Below, piece by piece: positions 1 through 5,604 of a DNA stretch of 8,097 bases; within the stretch, counting starts at the first letter, position 1; each line of letters begins with the position of its first letter. The notes below the pieces were generated by a model. The model had not been told where the DNA came from. It searched no databases and saw nothing but the letters and a program-made list of their open reading frames with translations. Both the position numbers and the translations under genes were made by a program. The DNA is from Thermohalobaculum sp039817245 (lineage in GTDB: Bacteria; Pseudomonadota; Alphaproteobacteria; Rhodobacterales; Rhodobacteraceae): assembly GCA_039817245.1 (NCBI GenBank), contig JBCBWF010000232.1, forward strand, positions 1 to 8,097, written 5' to 3'.

Positions 1-118
1 CCGAGACGATCACGTCGGTCACATGGCTGTAGGCGCGGGCGACGCGCAGGCCGGCGGCGGGCGAGGCGAGGAGGGCGGCATCGACCCGTGCGCGGCCCTC
101 GGCGAGGCGCGAGGCGCA
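1..118 (-). pseudogene. glnD: Inverted fragment of the GlnD N-terminal region
   Basis: Read on the minus strand from 118 to 2, this stretch is open for 39 codons, 36 of them ending in G or C, and gives a peptide containing GRARVDAAL and ARAYSHVTDVIVS. That resembles the helical segment which in rhodobacteral GlnD proteins lies just before the nucleotidyltransferase domain (pattern A-x-GRA...AA...P...RAY...TD..V). The plus-strand glnD frame has a TAG at 30-32 and no GlnD-like residues before about position 119, exactly where this segment is missing. The simplest reading is that a piece of glnD is flipped relative to the rest. The fragment ends at the window edge about four codons short of where the plus-strand part begins, so the two pieces are nearly adjacent in the normal protein. 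It may be a true small inversion, a head-to-head duplication, or a chimeric contig end. Confidence 0.7.
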
Positions 119-125
119 TTTCTGC

Positions 126-2648
126 ATGACGCATCTGCACCCCGCCCCCGTGCGCACCCGCGCGGAGCAGCTCGCCGTTGTCGCGGTGGGCGGCTACGGG
201 CGCGGCGAGATGGCGCCCTATTCCGATGTCGACCTCCTCTTCCTCACCCCCTGGAAGCGCACCGCCTGGGCCGAGAGCGTGGTGGAGAGCACGCTCTACA
301 TCCTCTGGGACCTCAAGCTGAAGCTCGGCCAGGCCACCCGCTCGGTGGACGACTGCCTGCGCCTCGCCGGGCAGGACATCACGATCCGCACCAACCTCCT
401 CGAGAAGCGCTTCATCCATGGCGATCGCGCGCCCTTCGACACCCTCGACCAGCGGCTCTGGGACGAGCTCTTCCTGCGCACCGGCCCCGCCTTCGTGGAG
501 GCCAAGCTCGAGGAGCGCGACCGCCGCCACGCCCGCCATGGCGGCTCGCGCTACCTGCTCGAACCCAATGTGAAGGAGGGCAAGGGGGGCCTGCGCGACC
601 TGCAGACGCTGCACTGGATCTCGCGCTATCTGTACCGCACCCGCACCGCCTGGCAGCTCTGCGATCTCGGCGTCTTCGAGCGCGAGGAGGTGAGCCGCTT
701 CGCCCAGGCCGCGAAGTTCCTCTGGGCCGTGCGCCACCACCTGCACGACCTCGCCGGCCGCGCCACCGAGACGCTGAGCTTCGACCGCCAGGTCGAGATC
801 GCCCGGCGCCTCGGCTATGTGGACGGCAACGGGCGCATGGCGGTGGAGCACTTCATGCACACCTATTTCCGCCACGCCAAGGATGTGGGCGATCTCGCCC
901 GCATCTTCTCCGCGGCGCTCGAGGCGAAGCACGCCAAGCCCCCGCCGCGCTTCTCCATGCTGCTGCGCGCGCTCTCGCTAAAGGGGGGAGACGCCGCGCA
1001 TCCCGGCCTCTTTGCGGTACGCGACGGCCGGCTCACGGTCGCCGATCCCGGCATACTCGCCGCCGAGCCCATCAACATCCTGCGCCTCTTCCACGAGGCC
1101 GCGCGCACCGATGCGCGCATCCACCCCGCCGCCATGCGCGTGGTGATCCAGAATCTGGGGCTGATCGACACCGCGCTGCGCCAGGACCCGGAGGCCAACC
1201 GCCTCTTCCGCGAGATGCTGACCGACCGCCAGCATGTCGCCTGGCTGCTGCGGCTAATGAACGAGACCGGCGTGCTCGGCCGCTTCGTCCCCGAATTCGG
1301 CCGCATCGTCGCGATGATGCAGTTCAACATGTACCACCACTACACGGTGGACGAGCACACCATCGAGACCATCCACAACCTCGCGCGCATCGAGGCCGGC
1401 GAGCTGGTGGAGGACCTGCCCGTCGTCTCCGAGCTGATCAAGAACAGCGCCAACCGCGAGGTCCTCTACGTCGCCCTCCTGCTCCACGATATCGGCAAGG
1501 GCCAGCCGCGGGACCACTCCATCGTCGGCGCCGAGATCGCCGAGGCGCTCTGCCCCCGCCTCGGCCTCTCCGAGAGCCAGTGCGAGCTCGTCGTCTGGCT
1601 CGTGCGCCACCATCTCCTGATGTCCGACGTCGCCCAGAAGCGCGACATCTCCGACCCGCATACGCTGCGCGACTTCGCCAAGGAGGTGCAGAGCCCGGAG
1701 CGGCTGCGCCTCCTGCTCATCCTCACCGTCTGCGATATCCGCGGGGTCGGCCCCGGCGTCTGGAACAACTGGAAGGCTCAGCTCCTGCGCAAGCTATATT
1801 GGGACACGCGCAGCTTCCTCACCAGCGGGGGCGATGTGGTCTCCACCCAGGCCGTGCGCATCAGCGAGGCCAGGGAGGCGCTGGCCGAGCGGCTCCCCGG
1901 CTGGCCCGCCGAGGCCGTCGCCGCCGAATGCGAGCGCCACTACCCCCATTACTGGCTCGGCCTCGATACCGATGCGCATGCCGTCTTCGCCGAGATCGCG
2001 CGCGAGGCGGGCGAGGATCCGCTCAATGTCCGCTTCCTGCCGGCGCCGGACCGCGACGCGACCATCGCCTGTCTCTACGTTGCCGACCATCACGGCCTCT
2101 TCGCGCGCATGGCCGGCGCCTTCGCGCTCTCCGGCGCCAATGTCGTCGATGCGCGCAGCTACACCACCGCGGACGGGATGGCCTGCTCCATCTTCTGGAT
2201 CCAGGACGCGGACGGGCACCCCTTCGAGGAGACCCGCCTGCCCCGGCTCAGCCGCAATATCGAGCGCACGCTCGCCGCGGAGGTCGTCACCGATCAGGCC
2301 ATCGAGGAGCGCCGGCGCGAGCCGCGCCGCGAGCGCCCGTTCCGCGTGCCCACCCAGATCGTGTTCGACAACGAGGCCTCCGAGCTCTACACGGTCATCG
2401 AGGTCAATGCGCGCGACCGGCTGGGCCTCCTGCACGTGCTCGCCAGCACGCTCTCCTCGCAGAACATCAACATCTTCACCGCCATCATCGCCACCTATGG
2501 CGAGCGCGCGGTGGACGTCTTCTACGTCAAGGATCTCTTCGGGCTGAAAGTGCGCAATCCGCAGAAACAGGCGCTGATCGAGCGCCGCCTCACCGATGCC
2601 ATAGAGGCCGCCGCAGGCCAGAACGGCGCGCCCGACCGTGACGGCTGA
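126..2648 (+). CDS. glnD: Bifunctional [protein-PII] uridylyltransferase / uridylyl-removing enzyme, 5' part displaced
   Basis: GlnD is the cytoplasmic glutamine sensor that adds UMP to PII proteins (GlnB/GlnK) when nitrogen is short and removes it when glutamine is high. Residues here count from the ATG at 126. The nucleotidyltransferase motif VGGYGRG is at 21-27 with the metal-binding pair in SDVD (D34, D36). A helical GlnD linker region with NVKEGKGGLRDLQ follows at 148-160. The HD hydrolase domain shows H411, LLLHDIGKG with H454/D455, and VRHH at 493-496. Two ACT glutamine-binding domains lie at about 645-720 and 753-825. The 840 residues are shorter than the usual 900 or more, because the segment before the nucleotidyltransferase domain is not in this frame: an in-frame TAG sits at 30-32 and homology begins about position 119. 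The ATG is only the first available start, not a convincing native one. The stop overlaps murJ by 11 bases. If the break is real, the N-terminus is altered although all catalytic motifs remain. Confidence 0.93.
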   Translation: MTHLHPAPVRTRAEQLAVVAVGGYGRGEMAPYSDVDLLFLTPWKRTAWAESVVESTLYILWDLKLKLGQATRSVDDCLRLAGQDITIRTNLLEKRFIHGDRAPFDTLDQRLWDELFLRTGPAFVEAKLEERDRRHARHGGSRYLLEPNVKEGKGGLRDLQTLHWISRYLYRTRTAWQLCDLGVFEREEVSRFAQAAKFLWAVRHHLHDLAGRATETLSFDRQVEIARRLGYVDGNGRMAVEHFMHTYFRHAKDVGDLARIFSAALEAKHAKPPPRFSMLLRALSLKGGDAAHPGLFAVRDGRLTVADPGILAAEPINILRLFHEAARTDARIHPAAMRVVIQNLGLIDTALRQDPEANRLFREMLTDRQHVAWLLRLMNETGVLGRFVPEFGRIVAMMQFNMYHHYTVDEHTIETIHNLARIEAGELVEDLPVVSELIKNSANREVLYVALLLHDIGKGQPRDHSIVGAEIAEALCPRLGLSESQCELVVWLVRHHLLMSDVAQKRDISDPHTLRDFAKEVQSPERLRLLLILTVCDIRGVGPGVWNNWKAQLLRKLYWDTRSFLTSGGDVVSTQAVRISEAREALAERLPGWPAEAVAAECERHYPHYWLGLDTDAHAVFAEIAREAGEDPLNVRFLPAPDRDATIACLYVADHHGLFARMAGAFALSGANVVDARSYTTADGMACSIFWIQDADGHPFEETRLPRLSRNIERTLAAEVVTDQAIEERRREPRRERPFRVPTQIVFDNEASELYTVIEVNARDRLGLLHVLASTLSSQNINIFTAIIATYGERAVDVFYVKDLFGLKVRNPQKQALIERRLTDAIEAAAGQNGAPDRDG

Positions 2649-4290
2649 TCCCGGCGCGGGGGCAGGGCCAGGGGCAGGGGAAGGGCCAGGGACCCAGGCG
2701 TCGCCCCCCTCTCTTTCGCCCGCACCGCCCACCGCGCGCGCGCCCCGCCTCCTGCGCGCCTTCGCCACCGTCGGCGGCTGGACGATGGCGAGCCGCATCC
2801 TCGGCTTCGCGCGCGATATCCTCATCGCCGCGCTTGTCGGCGCCGGCCCGGTGGCGGAGGCCTTCTTCGTCGCCTTCCGCCTGCCCAACCTCTTCCGCCG
2901 CTTCTTCGCGGAAGGCGCGTTCAACACCGCCTTCATCCCCCTCTTCGCCAAGCGCCTGGAGGGGGAGGGGCCGGAGGCCGCGGGCCGCTTCGCGGGCGAG
3001 GCGGGCTCGGCGCTGCTGGCGGCACTGCTCGTGCTGACCGCGCTCGCCCAGCTCGCCATGCCTGCCTTCGTCTGGGCGCTCGCCAGCGGGCTCGAGCCCG
3101 GCACCTTCGACCTCGCCGTGCTGTTCTCGCGGATCTGCTTTCCCTACATCCTGTTCATCTCGCTCGCCGCGCTCTGCTCGGGCGTGCTGAACGCCTTCGG
3201 CCGCTTCGCCGCCGCGGCGGCCGCGCCGGTCCTGCTCAATGTGATCCTGATCGGCGCCATGACGCTCGGCTGGTCAGTGGGCTGGATGGAGGGTGCGGAT
3301 GCCGGGCTCGTGCTCTCCTGGGCGGCTTTCGCAGGCGGGATCGCGCAGCTCGCGCTGGTCGGGCTCGCGATGCGCCGGCTCGGCATGGGCGTGCGCCTGT
3401 CCGCGCCGCGGCTCACCCCCGGCGTGCGCCGCCTCCTCACCCTCGGCCTGCCTGCGGCCCTCTCCGCCGGGGTGGTGCAGATCAACCTTCTCGTCGGCAC
3501 CCAGGTTGCCAGCTACTTCGCGGGCGCGGTGGTCTGGCTCTGGATGGCGGACCGGGTCTATCAGCTGCCCCTCGGCGTGATCGGCATCGCCATCGGCGTC
3601 GTGCTTCTGCCCGAGCTCGCGCGGCGCCTGCGCGCCGGCGATGCCGAGGGCGGGCACGCCGCGCTCAACCGCGCCACCGAGTTCAGCCTCGCCCTCACCC
3701 TGCCGGCCACCGTGGCGCTTCTGGCCATGCCGGGGCTGGTGGCCGCGGTGCTCTTCGAGCGCGGCGCCTTCACGGCCGCGGACGCCGCGGCGACCGGCCA
3801 GGCCATCGCCATCTACGCGCTGGGCCTGCCCGCCTTCGTCCTGCAGAAAGTGCTGCAACCGGCCTTCTACGCCCGCGAGGAGATGCGCGCGCCCTTGCGC
3901 TACGCCCTCTGGTCCATGGCCGCCAATGTGCTGATCGCCGCCGGGGGCGCGCCCTTCATCGGCTGGCAGGCGGCCCCCATCGCCACCACCGTCGCCGGCT
4001 GGCTGATGCTGGCGCTGCTCTGGCAGGGCGCGCGCCGGCTGGACCCGGGCATCGCCATCGATGCCCGCCTCGCCGAGCGCGCGCCCCGCATAGCCGGGGC
4101 ATCGCTCCTCATGGGCGTCGGCGTCTGGCTCGGGGCGGAGGCCGCGGCGGGGCTCGCACCCGTTCCCCGCGCGGCGGCCCTGGCCGGCATCGTTGCCCTC
4201 GGCGCCGCGGCCTATGCCGGCGCGGCCCTCCTCTCCGGCGCCCTCCGCCCGGCCGATCTCCGCGCCGCGGTCACGCGCTCGCAGCCCTGA
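2638..4290 (+). CDS. murJ: Lipid II flippase MurJ (MviN family)
   Basis: MurJ is the inner-membrane MOP-superfamily flippase that moves lipid II across the membrane for peptidoglycan synthesis. The 550-residue protein is hydrophobic throughout, consistent with the family's 14 or so membrane helices. SRILGFARD (52-60) and FRLPNLFRRFFAEGAF (80-95) are the family signatures; R53, R59 and R87 align with E. coli R18, R24 and R52, and R306 in ADRVYQLP with R270. E. coli D39 is E74 here and E273 is Q309. The GTG at 2638 overlaps the glnD end by 11 bases and has no clear Shine-Dalgarno sequence, which suggests translational coupling to glnD. It adds about 35 residues rich in G, A, P and S before the conserved core begins at RLLRAFATVGG (37-47). 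No ATG lies between the GTG and M50, which is already inside helix 1, so GTG is the best available start, though a nonstandard start nearer residue 37 cannot be excluded. Confidence 0.95.
   Translation: MTADPGAGAGPGAGEGPGTQASPPSLSPAPPTARAPRLLRAFATVGGWTMASRILGFARDILIAALVGAGPVAEAFFVAFRLPNLFRRFFAEGAFNTAFIPLFAKRLEGEGPEAAGRFAGEAGSALLAALLVLTALAQLAMPAFVWALASGLEPGTFDLAVLFSRICFPYILFISLAALCSGVLNAFGRFAAAAAAPVLLNVILIGAMTLGWSVGWMEGADAGLVLSWAAFAGGIAQLALVGLAMRRLGMGVRLSAPRLTPGVRRLLTLGLPAALSAGVVQINLLVGTQVASYFAGAVVWLWMADRVYQLPLGVIGIAIGVVLLPELARRLRAGDAEGGHAALNRATEFSLALTLPATVALLAMPGLVAAVLFERGAFTAADAAATGQAIAIYALGLPAFVLQKVLQPAFYAREEMRAPLRYALWSMAANVLIAAGGAPFIGWQAAPIATTVAGWLMLALLWQGARRLDPGIAIDARLAERAPRIAGASLLMGVGVWLGAEAAAGLAPVPRAAALAGIVALGAAAYAGAALLSGALRPADLRAAVTRSQP
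2658..2691 (+). repeat. G-quadruplex-type guanine run at the start of murJ
   Basis: Six runs of three to five guanines (2658-2662, 2665-2667, 2671-2674, 2677-2680, 2683-2685, 2689-2691) are separated by loops of only two or three bases (CA, CCA, CA, AA, CCA). This easily meets the usual four-tract G-quadruplex pattern on the coding strand and therefore in the mRNA. It encodes the low-complexity GAGAGPGAGEGPG part of the MurJ N-terminal extension, starting 18 bases after the GTG's last base. Folding and any effect on murJ expression are inference. Confidence 0.6.
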
Positions 4291-4308
4291 CGAGATCGCC
4301 CCCTGCGG

Positions 4309-4449
4309 CCGCTCCCACCCACGACATGGTTGACTCGATCATGAGAACATTGAGTGAACAACTGAGGCCTGCACACCGGTTGGGCGCTCTGCGCAAATGG
4401 TCATCCGACATTCATGGACCGCGGTCAAAAATGTCGTGGGTGGGAGCGG
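4309..4449. repeat. 141-bp segment bounded by a perfect 19-bp inverted repeat
   Basis: The left arm CCGCTCCCACCCACGACAT (4309-4327) is the exact reverse complement of the right arm at 4431-4449. The 103 bases between the arms are more AT-rich than the neighbouring genes and contain the palindrome GACCGCGGTC. A perfect 19-bp match at this distance is unlikely by chance even in GC-rich DNA. The arrangement resembles the terminal inverted repeats of a miniature, transposase-less insertion element, but I could not find a clear target-site duplication at the ends. It could instead be a long-range RNA stem after murJ or a pair of protein-binding sites. The sequence shows the repeat; the element identity is inference. 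Confidence 0.6.
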
Positions 4450-4544
4450 GAGCCGAAGCGGCGCTCAGCGATTCCCAGCGCCTCAGCACCCGCTAACACA
4501 CTGGAAACCAACTGCGCGAGGATCATCACAGAAGCCCGCACCCG

Positions 4545-4583
4545 CCTTCGGCATAACCGGAACAACACCGGTTCAGCCGAAGG
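4545..4583 (+). promoter_or_regulatory. Stem-loop that masks the ribosome binding site of the 44-residue ORF
   Basis: Arm CCTTCGGCATAACCGG (4545-4560) pairs with CCGGTTCAGCCGAAGG (4568-4583) around the 7-base loop AACAACA. The stem has an outer 8-bp helix, a symmetric 2x2 internal loop (AT opposite CA) and an inner 6-bp helix. The 3' arm ends in AAGG, the first four bases of the Shine-Dalgarno sequence AAGGAG at 4580-4585, so folding would hide the ribosome binding site. There is no U-tract, which argues against an intrinsic terminator. It may be an RNA switch such as a thermometer or attenuator; the dyad could alternatively be a DNA operator, since AACCGG-N7-CCGGTT is a symmetric site. Confidence 0.6.
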
Positions 4584-4585
4584 AG
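4580..4585 (+). promoter_or_regulatory. Ribosome binding site AAGGAG
   Basis: AAGGAG lies six bases before the ATG at 4592 and is the best Shine-Dalgarno sequence in the window. It fixes the start of the 44-residue ORF and argues that the ORF is translated. Four of its bases are in the hairpin at 4545-4583. Confidence 0.75.
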
Positions 4586-4591
4586 ACCGAC

Positions 4592-4726
4592 ATGACCGAC
4601 ACTTTCTCCGTGGGCCTCGTGGTCCTGCTCGTCAGCATCGTGGCCTATTTCATCGGCGGCTACGACGCCATGACCTGCCATCAGGGTTCGTTCTGCACAG
4701 CCCCCCTCACGGGCTTCATGCGCTGA
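4592..4726 (+). CDS. 44-residue single-pass membrane microprotein, function unknown
   Basis: I do not recognise this protein. It has a polar start (MTDTFS), one hydrophobic segment at about residues 7-22 (VGLVVLLVSIVAYFIG), and a short tail GGYDAMTCHQGSFCTAPLT with two cysteines (C29, C35) and a histidine (H30), ending GFMR. The positive-inside rule gives little guidance on topology. The start is set by AAGGAG six bases upstream. Codons mostly end in G or C (for example CTC, GTC, ATC, GGC, TAC), matching neighbouring genes and unlike the DNA just upstream, which supports coding. It stands alone between murJ (302 bases upstream) and the convergent rhomboid gene (48 bases downstream). The upstream hairpin suggests regulated translation. 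A longer in-frame reading from 4397 lacks a start signal and is less likely. The C-x5-C tail could be redox-active or metal-binding, but this is speculation. Confidence 0.65.
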   Translation: MTDTFSVGLVVLLVSIVAYFIGGYDAMTCHQGSFCTAPLTGFMR

Positions 4727-4746
4727 GGCCGCGCTCCGCCCGCCCC

Positions 4747-4761
4747 GCACGGGCCTCGTGC
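4747..4761. terminator. Small hairpin between convergent genes
   Basis: GCACG (4747-4751) and CGTGC (4757-4761) form a 5-bp stem with a 5-base loop in the 48-base gap between the convergent microprotein and rhomboid genes. The position suits a two-way terminator, but the stem is short and no T-tract follows on either strand, so support is weak. Confidence 0.2.
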
Positions 4762-4774
4762 CGAAACCACGCCC

Positions 4775-5470
4775 TCACAGAAACCGCGCCCGCGCGCGCC
4801 GCTCCCGAAGCCGGGGCGGAAACGCATAGGCCAGAAGCCAGCCCGCGGCGAAGCCGCCCAGATGCGCCTGCCAGGCGATCGCGAAGCCGCCGAAGCCGAA
4901 GGCCATCACCACATTGATCGCGATCACCCCGGCCACCCGCATCCAGATCGGCTGGCGTGAGGCCCCCTGCTCGGCCAGCCACCGCTCCTGCCACGCCGTC
5001 AGCGTGCCGAGCAGCCCGAACACGGCGCCGGACGCGCCCACCAGCGGCACGTAGCTCGTCGCCACCAGCCCGAAGGTCAGCGCCCCCGCCGCGGCGGTGA
5101 GCAGAAAGATCGCCACCGTCGGCCAGATCCCCGCATCGCGGCTGATCGCATGGCCGAGGCCCAGAAAGGCCGCCCCGTTCAGCGCCAGATGGAGCCAGCC
5201 GCCATGCAGGAACGCATGCGTCACCGTCCCCACCAGCAGCTGCGTCGGCACCCCGTTGCCCGACCGCGCGAACTCGAACACCCGATCGTTGAAGCCATAG
5301 GTCCAGTAGACCACATGGCGCTGCATCTGCGGCGGCCCGTAGCCGGCATCGGCCAGGTTGAGCAGCAGCTCGATCGCCGCCCAACTCCCCGCAATGACCC
5401 AGAGAACCGGGTGCACGGGCGCGTTGGCGGGCGGGCTTCCCGGCGCGATCCGGGTCAATCTCGATGTCAT
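4775..5470 (-). CDS. Rhomboid-family intramembrane serine protease
   Basis: Rhomboids cut transmembrane helices of other proteins within the membrane. Numbering here is from a GTG at 5479 that would add three residues to the chosen ATG at 5470. The catalytic serine is S150 in VGASGAVFGLLG, paired with H206 in WQAHLGGFAAGW. The oxyanion-hole motif HLALN (H97, N101) lies in THAFLHGGWLHLALNG, matching the H-x3-N of GlpG. Six hydrophobic segments are visible, at roughly 22-42, 82-110, 117-140, 144-162, 180-203 and 205-220, as in the basic six-helix form without an extra helix. The C-terminus is short and arginine-rich (RLRERRARAR), probably cytoplasmic. Neither start has a good Shine-Dalgarno sequence; ATG is preferred only because it is the commoner codon. 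The gene is transcribed divergently from trpS and convergently with the microprotein. All catalytic residues are present, so it should be active; its substrate cannot be told from sequence. Confidence 0.92.
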   Translation of the reverse strand: MTSRLTRIAPGSPPANAPVHPVLWVIAGSWAAIELLLNLADAGYGPPQMQRHVVYWTYGFNDRVFEFARSGNGVPTQLLVGTVTHAFLHGGWLHLALNGAAFLGLGHAISRDAGIWPTVAIFLLTAAAGALTFGLVATSYVPLVGASGAVFGLLGTLTAWQERWLAEQGASRQPIWMRVAGVIAINVVMAFGFGGFAIAWQAHLGGFAAGWLLAYAFPPRLRERRARARFL

Positions 5471-5532
5471 GCGCCGCACATAGAGGCAATCGCGCCGCCG
5501 CGCCAGTGCCGCACCGCCGCGCCATGCGCGCC

Positions 5533-5562
5533 TTGACGAGCCGCCCGGGGCAGGACCATAGA
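5533..5562 (+). promoter_or_regulatory. Possible sigma-70-type promoter for trpS
   Basis: TTGACG (5533-5538) matches a -35 box well, and CATAGA (5557-5562) is a partial -10 box at 18-bp spacing. Transcription would start near 5569, giving a leader of about 35 bases. This is the most plausible promoter in the 134 bases between the divergent rhomboid and trpS starts. I see no leader peptide or T-box in this short leader. Confidence 0.4.
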
Positions 5563-5604
5563 ACCCCCGCCGTCCACGCCATGCCCATCCGGGAGCCGCC
5601 CGCC

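Larger units (their letters stand above)
4291..4591. other. Intergenic region between murJ and the 44-residue ORF
   Basis: These 301 bases contain no convincing protein gene. The part from about 4320 to 4440 is visibly richer in A and T than the flanking genes. Contents: a perfect 19-bp inverted repeat (4309-4327 with 4431-4449); a 10-bp palindrome GACCGCGGTC at 4417-4426; a weak hairpin GGCGCT/AGCGCC at 4460-4482; three copies of the hexamer CCGGTT/AACCGG; and a strong hairpin at 4545-4583 that reaches the ribosome binding site of the next ORF. A -35-like TTGACT at 4330-4335 has no good -10 partner. No U-tract terminator for murJ is visible. Confidence 0.7.

Noticed and set aside
23..2641. 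An 872-residue plus-strand open frame overlapping glnD
   Set aside because: It is rich in arginine, alanine and proline with no domain, and is the +2 frame shadow of the glnD gene produced by high GC content.
1794..3104. A 436-residue minus-strand open frame across the glnD-murJ junction
   Set aside because: It lies antisense to two clearly real genes, has no recognisable domain, and long antisense frames are expected at this GC content.
4326..4496. A 56-residue plus-strand open frame in the murJ-microprotein gap
   Set aside because: It has no Shine-Dalgarno sequence, its codons lack the G/C-ending bias of real genes here, and it starts inside the left arm of the inverted repeat.
4545..4583. 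The strong stem-loop as an intrinsic terminator for murJ
   Set aside because: No U-tract follows; the 3' arm runs straight into a ribosome binding site and start codon.
4397..4591. An upstream extension of the microprotein to 109 residues
   Set aside because: No ribosome binding site precedes 4397, the extension's composition is noncoding-like, and AAGGAG marks the ATG at 4592.
5464..5604. An N-terminal extension of TrpS from 5464 or 5581
   Set aside because: It would read through the rhomboid start and the likely promoter; GGGAG with good spacing supports 5605, which gives the usual TrpS length.
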